64,000 nt of DNA from Chitinophaga sp. GbtcB8 (lineage in GTDB: Bacteria; Bacteroidota; Bacteroidia; Chitinophagales; Chitinophagaceae): NCBI RefSeq assembly GCF_019091455.1, contig NZ_JAGXJN010000016.1, forward strand, positions 1 through 64,000, given 5' to 3'. Position 1 is the first letter of the stretch, and each line of letters begins with the position of its first letter. This document shows, one piece after another, positions 34,245-44,288 of this stretch. The notes below the pieces were generated by a model. The model saw nothing but the letters and a program-made list of their open reading frames with translations, searched no databases and was not told the DNA's origin. The position numbers were made by a program, and so were the translations under genes.

Positions 34245-35192
34245 ATGCACGCTGCTGTCTATACCTACATGATCAATGCAACCGGCGAAAACTTTGCCCA
34301 GGACCCGTATACCCGGGAGGTTAAAAAAGTTGTTAACTCATGGTTTTCAAAAACTATTGACGGCATTCACTTTTCCCATCAGCCCATTTATGGCTACCGT
34401 ACCAAATATGCGGCTACCAGCAATATTGCCCGGTATATGGTTACCCGCTCAATTCTAAATGCGCTGGGACGTTTTTCTTTTTCCAGCTTCATTGATGTGG
34501 GAGGTGCGGAAGGTTATACTGCTAACCTGGTAAGGACCTTGTTTAAAGTGGAGGTGCGCTCAACGGACCTGTCAGACTATGCCTGCAGAATGGCCAGCGA
34601 AATATTCAATATAAATGCGGCCTGCTGCGACATTCACCACCTGCCCTTTGAAGACCGGTCGTTTGATGTTGTGCTTTGCAGCGAAACCATTGAGCATGTA
34701 ACGGATTACAAAATGGCGGTACAGGAATTATTGAGAATTACCAATAAGGTATTGGTGATAACGGTTCCTCATGACCCTCCTGCCCTGGTGGCGGAAAATA
34801 TCCGGCTTAAAAGAACCCATGAGCATATCCATTGTTTTGATATACATACCCTCGATTATTTAAAGCAGCAGGGTTATACCGTGGAATACCAGAAAACCCT
34901 ATGCCCCCTGCTGGTGGTACCGCGTGTAGTAGCGGAAGGGCATGCCAAGCCAAACACTAAATGGACCTTTAAAATATATAACCGCTTAACGCCGCTTTTC
35001 AGAAAGCTGTGGGGCATCCGTACCGCTAACCGGCTAACCAATATGGATACACGCCTGGCCAAGCTTTCCGGCTTATATGGCGGCATTACCTTTATTATAA
35101 AAAGAAAAGATACAGCGGAAAAAATGCAGCCCCGTACCTTCCGGTCCCAGGACTTTACCGGTATCAAAGTGCCGTTCCATAAACCCGTATAA
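34245..35192 (+). CDS. class I SAM-dependent methyltransferase
   Basis: This protein of about 315 residues has the methyltransferase-11 pattern: motif I FIDVGGAEGYTANLV, the acidic ribose-binding region STDLSDYAC, and the motif around FEDRSFDVVLCSETIEHV, where IEHV is typical. It has no signal peptide. I take the ATG at 34245; an in-frame TTG at 34188 would overlap the preceding gene by 23 bases. It is probably co-transcribed with the metallophosphoesterase. Its sequence fits methyltransferases found with cell-envelope sugar genes, but the target cannot be named. Confidence 0.85.
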   Translation: MHAAVYTYMINATGENFAQDPYTREVKKVVNSWFSKTIDGIHFSHQPIYGYRTKYAATSNIARYMVTRSILNALGRFSFSSFIDVGGAEGYTANLVRTLFKVEVRSTDLSDYACRMASEIFNINAACCDIHHLPFEDRSFDVVLCSETIEHVTDYKMAVQELLRITNKVLVITVPHDPPALVAENIRLKRTHEHIHCFDIHTLDYLKQQGYTVEYQKTLCPLLVVPRVVAEGHAKPNTKWTFKIYNRLTPLFRKLWGIRTANRLTNMDTRLAKLSGLYGGITFIIKRKDTAEKMQPRTFRSQDFTGIKVPFHKPV

Positions 35193-37040
35193 CTAAATGT
35201 CTGCGGTCTTATTCAGCCGGCCTATCTGCTTATCCAGCTCCAGTGCGGCGCTGATCAAAGCCAGGTGGGTAAAGGCTTGCGGGAAGTTGCCCAGGTGCTC
35301 GCCTTTTTTACTGATCTGTTCTGAGAACAGTCCCAGGTGATTGGCATAACCCAGCATTTTTTCAAAGTTCTCTATGGCTTCATCCAGCCTTTTTGATTTT
35401 GCCAAACATTCAACGTACCAGAATGAGCACATGTTAAAAGTGCCCTCCTTGCCGGTTAGCCCGTCAAATCCATCAATATCATTATCGTAGCGGTATATCA
35501 GCACATCCAGCCTTAGCTTGTTGTTAATGGCTTCCATGGTCGATTTCCAGCGGGGTTCCTCCGGGGTAATAAAATGCACCAGCGGCATTAGCAGCACACT
35601 GGCATCTATGGTATCGCCGGCCTTGCCGTTTGTTTTATGCTGCATCCAGGCCTGCTGCTCTTCGTTCCAGAAATTGTGGTAAATGTCGTTGTAAATTTCA
35701 TCCCTTACAGATTCCCACTTTTTTACCGGGAAGGGAAAAGACCGGTCGCGGCCTATCTTAATAGCCCGGTCCATGGCTACCCACAGCATTAAGCGGGAAT
35801 TCAGGAAGTGTTTTTTCTTTTGCCGGATCTCCCAGATGCCGTGATCTGCTTTTTCCCAGTTATCTATCACATAGTTCACTTCTCTTTCAATCAGCTCCCA
35901 TAGCTCGTGTGTTACCGGTTCGTAAAATTTGTTATAGATATAAATGGTATCCAGCAATTCGCCGTGTATGTCCAGCTGCAGCTGTTTATTTGCATCGTTG
36001 CCAATCCTTACCGGGTGGGATCTTTTGTAGCCCTGCAGGTGCACAAATTCAATTTCGTCAATGTCCGTACCGCCATCTACCCGGTAAATCAAATGCATGT
36101 CGTTCTCTTTTGCATGTTTAATGATCCAGTCCAGAAAGGCTTTGCCTTCTTTACGAAATCCCAGCTTTAAAAATGCATACATGCTAAAGGCTGCATCCCG
36201 GATCCAGGTATAACGGTAATCCCAGTTACGCAGCCCGCCCAGCTCTTCCGGCAGTCCAAAGGTAGCGGCTGCAATTACGGAACCATGTTCTATGCAGGTC
36301 AGTAATTTTAAGGTAATGGCTGATCGCATTACAATGCTTTCCCAGCCACCTTTGTAGGTTGATTGGCGGGTCCAGGAACGCCAGTAGCGGATGGTTTCAA
36401 AATAGGTATGGTTCACAAAAAATTCCAGGTCTGAAAGGTATTTCTCCTCTCCTTTCCTTACAGACTCCATTACAAAATGGGCGGTTTTGGATTCTTTCAG
36501 CGTAAAATTGGCGTAGGCATCTTCTTTCCGCATCTTCAGCTTTACGTTGGCGGATAAACGAACGGTAAGTCCTTCCACTGCCTGCTCCGTACAATCAAAC
36601 AGAATGCTGTTGTTGTCCCCTGCGGCGGTGTGCATGGATCTGCCATAATTCAAACGGGGCTGAAAATGCATATTGAAATCAATATTGCCCCTTATGGCAG
36701 TAACCTTTCTTACAATTACGTTATAACTGTTGCAGGTATCCGGCATCACCGGCATGTAGTCGGTGATCTCCGCAATACCGGTATCAGAAAAGAAGCGGGT
36801 TATCAGTACTGCTGTAAAAGGAATGTACAGCTGTTTGGTTACTACATCCTTCATTTTGGGGGTGATGGTAAACGCCCCGCCTGCCTTGGGGTCAAGCAGT
36901 GAAGCAAACACAGAAGGAGAATCAAACCTGGGGGCGCAAAGAAAATCAATACACCCGGTTAAAGACACCAGGGCCGCTGTGCGCATATTACCAATAATTC
37001 CATGATGCTCTATAGACTCAAATTCCGTTTTTCTGTTCAT
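35193..37040 (-). CDS. GH15-family glycoside hydrolase (glucoamylase/trehalase type)
   Basis: This 615-residue cytoplasmic protein has a bacterial GH15 layout. An N-terminal beta domain opens with HGIIGNMRTAALVSLTGCIDFLC, and an alpha/alpha barrel begins near residue 245. The signature GGLRNWDYRYTWIRDAAF and the late motif LTGKEGTFNMCSFWYVECL carry the catalytic acids. Such enzymes hydrolyse alpha-glucosides or trehalose from the non-reducing end. It ends exactly next to the convergent methyltransferase stop and is 71 bases from the divergent SDR. No signal peptide, so an intracellular storage or stress sugar is the likely substrate. Confidence 0.93.
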   Translation of the reverse strand: MNRKTEFESIEHHGIIGNMRTAALVSLTGCIDFLCAPRFDSPSVFASLLDPKAGGAFTITPKMKDVVTKQLYIPFTAVLITRFFSDTGIAEITDYMPVMPDTCNSYNVIVRKVTAIRGNIDFNMHFQPRLNYGRSMHTAAGDNNSILFDCTEQAVEGLTVRLSANVKLKMRKEDAYANFTLKESKTAHFVMESVRKGEEKYLSDLEFFVNHTYFETIRYWRSWTRQSTYKGGWESIVMRSAITLKLLTCIEHGSVIAAATFGLPEELGGLRNWDYRYTWIRDAAFSMYAFLKLGFRKEGKAFLDWIIKHAKENDMHLIYRVDGGTDIDEIEFVHLQGYKRSHPVRIGNDANKQLQLDIHGELLDTIYIYNKFYEPVTHELWELIEREVNYVIDNWEKADHGIWEIRQKKKHFLNSRLMLWVAMDRAIKIGRDRSFPFPVKKWESVRDEIYNDIYHNFWNEEQQAWMQHKTNGKAGDTIDASVLLMPLVHFITPEEPRWKSTMEAINNKLRLDVLIYRYDNDIDGFDGLTGKEGTFNMCSFWYVECLAKSKRLDEAIENFEKMLGYANHLGLFSEQISKKGEHLGNFPQAFTHLALISAALELDKQIGRLNKTADI

Positions 37041-37111
37041 ATAGTAGCGTATCTAATTTCATTTTATTAAATTAGGAAAGTATTACCAAATGCCCATTTA
37101 ATAATTGAAAA

Positions 37112-37882
37112 ATGAAGAAGCTTGAAAATAAGATTGCCCTGATCACCGGCGCTGATGCCGGCATTGGCCGGGCTATAACATTGGCCTATGCCGCGGAAGG
37201 TGCAAAGGTTGTTATTATCTACCATTCGGATGAGCCCGCAGCAGCACAGCTTGCTGATCAAATAAAAAAGGAAGGGGGTAAGGCCATTTATTTTAAGCTG
37301 GATGTTGCAGATGAAGCAGCCGTAAAAGAAATTTTCAGCAAGGTAAATGAGCAGTTCGGAACGGTGGATCTCCTGGTGAATAATGCTGCGGTTAATGGCA
37401 GCAAAACACCGGTAAAGGATATGCCTACGGAAGTTTTTGATACCTGTATCAAAACAAACCTCTACGGCCCCTTTTACTGCAGCAGGGCTTTTTTAAACCA
37501 GCCGGCCCTGAAGAATGGGAATATTATATTCATCAGCTCTATTCATGAGGAGATCAATACGGCCGGCAATGCAGAATACAATGCCTCTAAAGCGGCTATC
37601 AGAAATTTCAGCAGAAGCCTTGCGCTGGAGGTGGCTGATAAGGGCATCCGCGTAAATAACATTGCCCCCGGCATGATCCTTACTGATATGAATAAGGAAG
37701 CCATGGAAAATGAGCAGCTGCGCAAAGAAAAAGAGCAGCACATTCCCGCAAAACGGGCCGGCAAACCGGAGGACATCAGCGGCATTGCCGTTTTCCTGGC
37801 ATCTGCTGAAAGTGATTACGTGACCGGCGCTACCTTTGTGGTGGATGGCGGGCTTAGTATCAACATTGGCCAGGGCGCCTGA
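37112..37882 (+). CDS. SDR family oxidoreductase, glucose 1-dehydrogenase-like
   Basis: This 256-residue classical SDR shows TGADAGIGRA at the cofactor site, NNAAVNG, a catalytic Ser in FISSIHE and Tyr-x3-Lys in YNASKAAIRNFS, and the common closing motif DYVTGATFVVDGG. Its pattern fits the glucose/3-oxoacyl group of SDRs. It is divergent from the GH15 gene, which would release glucose, so sugar oxidation is a fair guess but no more. It ends 9 bases from the convergent pectinesterase stop. Confidence 0.92.
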   Translation: MKKLENKIALITGADAGIGRAITLAYAAEGAKVVIIYHSDEPAAAQLADQIKKEGGKAIYFKLDVADEAAVKEIFSKVNEQFGTVDLLVNNAAVNGSKTPVKDMPTEVFDTCIKTNLYGPFYCSRAFLNQPALKNGNIIFISSIHEEINTAGNAEYNASKAAIRNFSRSLALEVADKGIRVNNIAPGMILTDMNKEAMENEQLRKEKEQHIPAKRAGKPEDISGIAVFLASAESDYVTGATFVVDGGLSINIGQGA

Positions 37883-37891
37883 CAAAAGCGT

Positions 37892-38890
37892 TTAGGGGAC
37901 CCAGTTATCGGCGCCCCCTAAAATATTTTTGATGGTATATTGTTCTGCTTCCTTTTTAGTTAATTGTTTTGACCAGGCTACGCGGTCCTTTACGTCAGCC
38001 CCGGGACCCGTATTCCCATACTCCGCATAATAGGCTGTTTTGTCTTTGTCCGGGAACATGGCATCTCCCTTCCAGGGGTCCCAGCCCTGTGGAGTAATAT
38101 GGCTGCCCAGCTCACAATGAATAAAAACCGTTCTGGCATAAGGCCGCCAGGGCCGGCCCAGGAACACTTTTTTAGCAGCGGTATCTGCTACCAGCTTACA
38201 ATTAAAGAACACAAATCCAAATGCATGCCCCTGCCGTGTAGACGCGGCTGTTATATAAGAGTTCATCAGGCTTTTAATAGTACAATCCCGGAACACAGCG
38301 GTGGCCTCTCCAAAAATAAAATCCGTGGTGCCTTCAATATAACAGTTCTGGAAGTATTGCCGGCAGCTTTCCCTAGCGGCATATAATGTATCCTGGTTAC
38401 CCAGCAGCCTGCAGTTCTTTATCACGGCACGGTCGCCCTCTATATGCAGGGCCACGGCCTGTCCCACGCGGCCTGCGGTATTTTGTATGGTCAGGTTTTC
38501 TGCGCTGAAATCATTGCCCTGCACCAGCACCGTGTAAGAAGTGTAGGTCACGTACTTGTCCCTGCCACTGGGGTCTTTACCGGGAAAAGGCTTGCCGCTG
38601 TAATCGTTGTTACTTATAATAGTGCCTTCCTTACTTTCACCTATCAGCGAAATATTTGTTTTCCAGGAAGGGATCACCAGCTTCTCATTATAGGTGCCGT
38701 TCTTAATAAAGATCGTCACCTGCAGCTTGGAAAGGTCCCGCACGGAGTTAACGGCTTCCTGGATGGTTTTAAAGTCGCCGCTGCCATCTTGCGCAACGGT
38801 TATTCTGGTTGGCGGAATGGTTGTTTGCGCTGTTACGCTAACAGCAGCCATCATTAACCACAATAAAAAAAACGCTCTTTGCATTCGCAT
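37892..38890 (-). CDS. CE8 pectinesterase
   Basis: This secreted protein of about 332 residues removes methyl esters from pectin. The signal peptide is in residues 1-22 (FLLWLMMAAVSVTAQ). The right-handed beta-helix shows the family motifs in order: VAQDGSGDFKTIQEAV, a GNQDTLYA block with the catalytic Asp, YIEGTTDFIFG with the nucleophile Asp, and LGRPWRPYARTVF with the substrate-binding Arg. I start at the ATG at 38890; the frame continues upstream but those residues do not look like a signal. It follows the SusC and SusD genes on the same strand and is their likely enzyme partner. Confidence 0.93.
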   Translation of the reverse strand: MRMQRAFFLLWLMMAAVSVTAQTTIPPTRITVAQDGSGDFKTIQEAVNSVRDLSKLQVTIFIKNGTYNEKLVIPSWKTNISLIGESKEGTIISNNDYSGKPFPGKDPSGRDKYVTYTSYTVLVQGNDFSAENLTIQNTAGRVGQAVALHIEGDRAVIKNCRLLGNQDTLYAARESCRQYFQNCYIEGTTDFIFGEATAVFRDCTIKSLMNSYITAASTRQGHAFGFVFFNCKLVADTAAKKVFLGRPWRPYARTVFIHCELGSHITPQGWDPWKGDAMFPDKDKTAYYAEYGNTGPGADVKDRVAWSKQLTKKEAEQYTIKNILGGADNWVP

Positions 38891-38930
38891 AATCAAAAGG
38901 TCAGTTATTAATATTTTGGTACGGGCAGCT

Positions 38931-38991
38931 GCCCGCTGCTCAACATCGTTGCGTCGCATTACGTTCATCCGCATCGCTTTGGGCAGCGGGC
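38931..38991 (-). promoter_or_regulatory. intercistronic inverted repeat between SusD and pectinesterase
   Basis: GCCCGCTGC (38931-38939) and GCAGCGGGC (38983-38991) are perfect 9-base complements 43 bases apart, and a 14-base palindrome covers 38922-38935. The outer arm begins one base after the SusD stop. It has no T run, so it may be an mRNA processing or stabilising structure rather than a terminator. Confidence 0.45.
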
Positions 38992-38992
38992 A

Positions 38993-40813
38993 TCAATAAC
39001 CGGGATTTTGCTCCAGGCGGCCCTGGTATGCATCCAGCGTGGCCTGGTCAAAAGGATAAAGCTCACTTTTACCGGAAACAAAAAAACGTGCCAGGCCTTC
39101 CCACAAAGCCAGGTTATCAATGGCATTGGTTACTGTCAGGTGCTGCGCCCAGTCTGTCCGGGTCCATCCTGTAAGCGGGTCCGGCGCCTGCGTGGGCTGG
39201 TACCAGGGAACAGCCGTAACATCCGTGCTGCCTGGCACATAATATTGGATCTCCTCGCCATTATTCTTCCAGTAAATGTAGCGTGGCACAAAACTATACA
39301 CCCCGGTACGGTCGCGGATCTGCTGGATCTTTGTCCTGGTTTCCGCCAGCCTGGTGGCCAGCAGGTTCCAGCGAAGCAGGTCAAATTTACGGATGCCTTC
39401 ATGCCCAAACTCAAGATAACGCTCATTTACAACAGCATTAAAAAATTCCTGTTTGGTTACCGGGGTAGTTCCCATCTTGCTTTCATTACCCTTGTAGGCA
39501 CGCCGGCGCACTTCCTCAAAAGCGGCAATGGCAGCGGCTGTGGGGCTGCCGTTAAGCTCATTCTCCGCTTCTGCAAACATTAACAGCACATCAGCAAACC
39601 GGATCAGCACCCAGTTATACCCTACGTTTAAAACATTGCCCGGCAATAAGGGCACCCGCCAGTCGCGGCGGTATTTGCCTGTATTTAATTCACCCAGGCG
39701 GCGCTGTGATTTTATATTAGATGAGGAAGTTACCTGGTACGATGTAATGGTTACATCGCGGCGGGTATCTACTGAATCAAAAGCGTAAAAATAATTGGGC
39801 AGCATTACAATGCCGCCGCCACCGGCCCCGTAGCGGGTTGCCGCATTTAAATTCGGCCCGTCATAGTTACCCATGCGGCTGTCGCTGTTACCATTGCCGC
39901 CGCCGGCCCCTACTTCAAACAGCACTTCGCCCTGCGGGTCGTATTTAAAAGAGGTTACATTTTTCCAGATGTCCTTGAAATCAGGGTTCAGCGTATGCTC
40001 GCCGCGGTGTTGCATCAGCTCCGCACATTCATCCCTGGCAATGGTGTAATATTTCAGGTAATCGCTCCTTCTTTCCATTTGCCCGTTGCGGCGCAGCGCA
40101 TAACCGCCACGGTACAACGCCATTCTTGCTCGTAAGGCCATGGCAGCGCCTTTGGTTATCCGCTCATTACGTGCTACTTCCGTGCGCCAGGGCAGCAGAT
40201 CTTTGGCAGTGGCCAGGTCGGCCAGCAGCTTATCGTAGGTGGAATCCCTGTCGGCCCGGCCAATGAACAGGTTGGCCTGCTCATAAGAAGGTATCATGGG
40301 CGCCGGCACATCGCCCCAGTTGCGGATCAGCTCCTGGTAAAACTGGGCTCTCAGTGTCAGGGCTTCTGCATACAAACGGCGCAATTCCTTTTTCTGCTCA
40401 TCTGTGCCGCTGGTATATAATTGCATTAATGGAATCTGCTCAATGCAAAGGTTAGCTTTTTCCACACCACGGTACAGCTGGCGGAAAGGGTTAGATATTT
40501 CTGCGTTGGTAAGCAGCAGCTGGTAGCGGCCCACCCCCCTGCGGCCGTTATCAATATTACCGCTCACAATACCTTCATCTGAATCATAGGGGTAATACAT
40601 GCTAATGCGTATGCCATACCCGGCATCACCCTGCAGCTCATCATACACGCCAATTACAGCGGAGGTAGCGTTGGACACATCTGAAAAAACTTCCGGTATG
40701 TTGTATTGGGAGCGGGGCTCTACCTCCGTCCATTTTTTACAGGCCTGCATGGTAAATAAAGCTGCAAGCATAATAATGATACCGCTTAAGCGCCTGTAGG
40801 ATATATGTTTCAT
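38993..40813 (-). CDS. RagB/SusD-family lipoprotein of the second PUL
   Basis: This protein of about 606 residues is a surface glycan-binding SusD homologue. The lipobox is LFTMQACKKW (Cys at about 25). The helical core shows LRRLYAEALTLRAQFYQELIRNWGD, and the C-terminal signature is seen in IRFADVLLMFAEAENELNG and NERYLEFGHEGIRKFDLLRWN. It is longer than the SusD of the first PUL by about 100 residues. It lies 22 bases downstream of SusC on the same strand. The ATG at 40813 is the first good start. Confidence 0.94.
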   Translation of the reverse strand: MKHISYRRLSGIIIMLAALFTMQACKKWTEVEPRSQYNIPEVFSDVSNATSAVIGVYDELQGDAGYGIRISMYYPYDSDEGIVSGNIDNGRRGVGRYQLLLTNAEISNPFRQLYRGVEKANLCIEQIPLMQLYTSGTDEQKKELRRLYAEALTLRAQFYQELIRNWGDVPAPMIPSYEQANLFIGRADRDSTYDKLLADLATAKDLLPWRTEVARNERITKGAAMALRARMALYRGGYALRRNGQMERRSDYLKYYTIARDECAELMQHRGEHTLNPDFKDIWKNVTSFKYDPQGEVLFEVGAGGGNGNSDSRMGNYDGPNLNAATRYGAGGGGIVMLPNYFYAFDSVDTRRDVTITSYQVTSSSNIKSQRRLGELNTGKYRRDWRVPLLPGNVLNVGYNWVLIRFADVLLMFAEAENELNGSPTAAAIAAFEEVRRRAYKGNESKMGTTPVTKQEFFNAVVNERYLEFGHEGIRKFDLLRWNLLATRLAETRTKIQQIRDRTGVYSFVPRYIYWKNNGEEIQYYVPGSTDVTAVPWYQPTQAPDPLTGWTRTDWAQHLTVTNAIDNLALWEGLARFFVSGKSELYPFDQATLDAYQGRLEQNPGY

Positions 40814-40835
40814 GGGAGCTGTCAAGTTTTAGGTT

Positions 40836-43800
40836 TTAAAAAGTAACGTTTACACCAAACACCCAGGTCCTGGAACGGGGGTAAGCCGCAAAGTCCACAC
40901 CGGGGGTTAAGGGATCACTGCGGCGGGCTGTAACATCCGGGTCATAACCTGAATAGCCGGTTATTACGGCCAGGTTATTCACGGTGCTGAATACACGAAG
41001 ACTGGAGATCTTAGCCCGCTCTGTAATACGTTGGGGAAGGGTATATCCTAAGGTTACATTATTTACGCGCAGGTAAGAGCCATCTTCCACTGCCCAGGAA
41101 TGCAGCCACCAGCGCTGCACCCGCACCGGTGACCAGATGCTGGCATCTGCGTTCAGCGCGGCCAGCTCATTGGGATCTGTTACTACCTGCCCCTGGCTGT
41201 TGATGTTGGTCCAGCGGTTCTTCATAGTGCTTATCATATTCAGGTTGGGAAAAGCACCGTCTGTCCACTCTAATTTATTGGCATTATAAATATCGTTGCC
41301 CACTACAAAGTTGATGAATATGCTGGCGTCAAAATTCTTGTAGGTGAACTGGTTATTCCAGCCGCCGGTAAACTTAGGGTTAGCGTTACCGATCACGGTA
41401 CGGTCGGCATCTGCGGTGATCAGCCCATCGCCACTCAGGTCTTTCCACTTTAACATGCCGGGCTGCGGGGTACCGTACACCCCATTCACCGGAACACCTT
41501 TTTTGATGGTGTAGGTAGCGGTAGCAGCATTATAGTCAAAATCGTTGAGGGTATAAAAACCATCCGTTACAAAACCGTACATCAAACCTACGGGCTCTCC
41601 TACTTTCACTAAATAATCATCTACCCCGTCTGATCCCTGCCAGCCTGAGTTACGGGTTATCTGCGCGGGACCGCCAAGATTCTCCACCCGGTTCCGGTTT
41701 AAAGCAATATTGAAATCCGTGCTCCATTTAAAATTCTTTTGCCGTACAGGCGTAGCGCTTATCTGTAGCTCTATACCCCTGTTGGAGGTAGCACCAATGT
41801 TCTGCACCTGTGTAGTGTAACCGGTTGTGGGCGGTATTTGCACGGCCAGTAAAAGATCGTTCGCAGTATTTTTATAGGCATCAATGGTTACCTGCAAGCG
41901 GTTATCAAAGAAAGCCAGGTCCAGTCCAAGGTTACGCGTTATATTTTTTTCCCAGCGCAGCGCAGGGTTTGCCAGCGCAGAGGGTGCAAAACCCGGCAGT
42001 ATGGAATGGTTAAATGCATACTGGCCGGTTACACCATACAGCTGCCGGTATAACAGGTCGCCTATACGATTATTACCTACAGCGCCGTAACCAAAGCGCA
42101 GCTTACCATCTGTAAGCCAGCTGATATTATTCATAAACCGCTCTGCAGAAAAACGCCAGGCTATGGAAGCGGATGGGAATACCAGGGTACCGTTCTCCGG
42201 AGCAAACTTCGAGGAACGGTCAGCCCGCAGGTTAACAGTAGCCAGGTATTTATCGTCATACGCATAACTAACGCGGCCAAATAAAGAAAAGATACGGCTG
42301 GGCGGGTTTTCACCGGAGGAAGGCAATGGCTGTGCAGAGCCTGTGGGCGCTGCTCCCAGGCCCATATTCGTCAGCGCCTTGTTAGCACTTATATCTGCCG
42401 GAAAATACCGGGTCTCTACATAATTGCTGCTGGATAAAAACTCTACCATCTCCTGCCCTGCCAGCACGGTAATATCATGATGGGTTTTATATTTACTCAG
42501 CGTGTATTGCAGGGTGTTGGAATTATTGAAGGTGCTGTTCTGCTGATCCCCAATGGAAGCAACGGGCAGGGAGGCATACTGCCGCGCCGTGCCGGTAATT
42601 TTTCCATAAAAAAGGGATTGCCGGATGCTGGTGTTATCATAACCGAACGTAGAGCGGAATGTAAGGTTCTTAACCAGGTTAATGCTTACATATCCTGTGA
42701 GGTAGGTGGCTTTTGTTTTTTGCTCGCGGTACTCTGCCTGTGTAAGCAGCACCGGATTGGTGGCTCCGCCGGAGGCCAGGAAATAGGCTTCATCAAAATC
42801 ATCTATTCCTCCGCCGGATTCCGGTATTTCAAACGGGCGGTAATTAATGGAATGGCGTAAGCGGTTGGTAGTGCGGGTACCGCTATTGGTAGTGCCTGCG
42901 CCGTGAATTTCCTGATCCAGGTAACGCATATTAATACCTGCTTTTACCCTATCAGAAATTTTATGGTCTAGCTTAAAATTAGCGATCTTACGATCCAGCC
43001 CGGATTCCAGCAATATGCCGTCTTCCTTATTGGCGGTCAGGCTTAAATTAAAATTAGTAGCGGCGGTGCCGCCGTTCATGGATACATTATGGTTCTGAAA
43101 TTGCGCCTTACGTCCAAATACTTCATGCTGCCAGTTAATGGGCTGTATATGCTTATAGTTCTGCAAGGTATCCCAGGTAGTACCGTAGGTATCGGCAAAG
43201 CTGATGCTGTCTGCAATACTGCTCCGGCTTCTTTCATATTGCCATAAAACAAAGTCGTACGGGCTTAATACATCCATGGTTTTGGGCAGCTCCCGCCAGC
43301 CGGCAGATCCGCTGTAGGTTACCTGCGTTTTACCGGCACGCCCGCTTTTGGTAGTGATGATCACTACACCGTTGGCGCCTCTGGCCCCGTAAATAGAGGT
43401 GGTAGAGGCATCTTTTAACACATCAACAGAAGCAATGTCCTGCGGCGCAATAACCGACAGGGCGTTTTCAACCTGCACCCCATCTACAATGTACAGGGGT
43501 GAGTTATCCTGTGTAATAGATCCGCCGCCGCGCACCCTCACCACCAGCTCTGCACCGGGCGCGCCTTCTGACGCTACTACCTGCACACCTGCCAGGCGGC
43601 CCTGCAATACTTCTGCGGCTGACGATAAGGGCACATCTTTAATTTGCCGGGCGCCTACAGAAGAAACAGCGCCGGTTACATCTTTCTTTTGCACAGCGGT
43701 ATAACCTACCACCACTACTTCCCCAATGCTGGCCTGCTCTTTACGCAGCCGGACCAGCAAGGGTTTGCTGCCGTTGGCAGTAATGGTTTGGGCACTGTAA

Positions 43801-44042
43801 CCAATAAACGAAAACAGGAGGTCTACCGACGTTCCCCCGTTTACGGTAATTGAAAAGTGGCCGTTGGCATCGGTAATTGAGCCCTGCTTTGTTTTAGTAA
43901 CCTTAATGGAAACGCCGGGTAGCGGATCGTTGCCATCATCCGCTACCACCTGGCCGGTGATAGTAAGGGTTTGCGCATGGGCAGTTAAAAATCCCAATGC
44001 CAAAAACAGCATGATCAGTAAATTTGTTTTCATAACGTTCAT
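40836..44042 (-). CDS. SusC/RagA-family TonB-linked transporter of the second PUL
   Basis: This 1068-residue outer-membrane transporter has a signal peptide ending LTAHAQ, a carboxypeptidase-like domain (about residues 27-110, GQVVADDGNDPLPGVSIKV), the SusC plug hallmarks (VVVGYTAVQKKDVTGAVSSV, SPLYIVDGV, TSIYGARGANGVVIITTKSG) and a barrel ending VFGVNVTF. There is no STN domain and no sigma/FecR pair next to it, so this PUL must be regulated in another way. A second ATG at 44033 is an equally good start. It heads an operon with SusD and pectinesterase, suggesting pectic oligosaccharide as substrate. Confidence 0.95.
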   Translation of the reverse strand: MNVMKTNLLIMLFLALGFLTAHAQTLTITGQVVADDGNDPLPGVSIKVTKTKQGSITDANGHFSITVNGGTSVDLLFSFIGYSAQTITANGSKPLLVRLRKEQASIGEVVVVGYTAVQKKDVTGAVSSVGARQIKDVPLSSAAEVLQGRLAGVQVVASEGAPGAELVVRVRGGGSITQDNSPLYIVDGVQVENALSVIAPQDIASVDVLKDASTTSIYGARGANGVVIITTKSGRAGKTQVTYSGSAGWRELPKTMDVLSPYDFVLWQYERSRSSIADSISFADTYGTTWDTLQNYKHIQPINWQHEVFGRKAQFQNHNVSMNGGTAATNFNLSLTANKEDGILLESGLDRKIANFKLDHKISDRVKAGINMRYLDQEIHGAGTTNSGTRTTNRLRHSINYRPFEIPESGGGIDDFDEAYFLASGGATNPVLLTQAEYREQKTKATYLTGYVSINLVKNLTFRSTFGYDNTSIRQSLFYGKITGTARQYASLPVASIGDQQNSTFNNSNTLQYTLSKYKTHHDITVLAGQEMVEFLSSSNYVETRYFPADISANKALTNMGLGAAPTGSAQPLPSSGENPPSRIFSLFGRVSYAYDDKYLATVNLRADRSSKFAPENGTLVFPSASIAWRFSAERFMNNISWLTDGKLRFGYGAVGNNRIGDLLYRQLYGVTGQYAFNHSILPGFAPSALANPALRWEKNITRNLGLDLAFFDNRLQVTIDAYKNTANDLLLAVQIPPTTGYTTQVQNIGATSNRGIELQISATPVRQKNFKWSTDFNIALNRNRVENLGGPAQITRNSGWQGSDGVDDYLVKVGEPVGLMYGFVTDGFYTLNDFDYNAATATYTIKKGVPVNGVYGTPQPGMLKWKDLSGDGLITADADRTVIGNANPKFTGGWNNQFTYKNFDASIFINFVVGNDIYNANKLEWTDGAFPNLNMISTMKNRWTNINSQGQVVTDPNELAALNADASIWSPVRVQRWWLHSWAVEDGSYLRVNNVTLGYTLPQRITERAKISSLRVFSTVNNLAVITGYSGYDPDVTARRSDPLTPGVDFAAYPRSRTWVFGVNVTF

Positions 44043-44288
44043 AACAGTGGATATCGATGTGGATGTGGAAATGTTAAATCAAAAAGGGCAAACTAATTAC
44101 ATACAGGGCCAGGATTATTCATGAATATCCCCATCAGTTCAATAGCTTTTCAGTAAAAAAATAATCAGGCAATCATTCCTCCAATACGTAGACAATTCTA
44201 TACCTATTTTTTTTACAAACCATTCTTTCCGGACATTTTATTTACGCAAACGTTGCCGGAGAAAATGCAAAACAGTCTGTAAAATAAG
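44043..44288. other. upstream region of the second PUL
   Basis: This non-coding stretch, part of a 315-base gap, should hold the PUL promoter. On the minus strand TTAGTTTG near 44090 is one base off the -7 consensus, and the quasi-palindrome TATTCATGAATA (44116-44127) lies upstream of it. No regulator gene is adjacent. I see no coding sequence. Confidence 0.4.
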
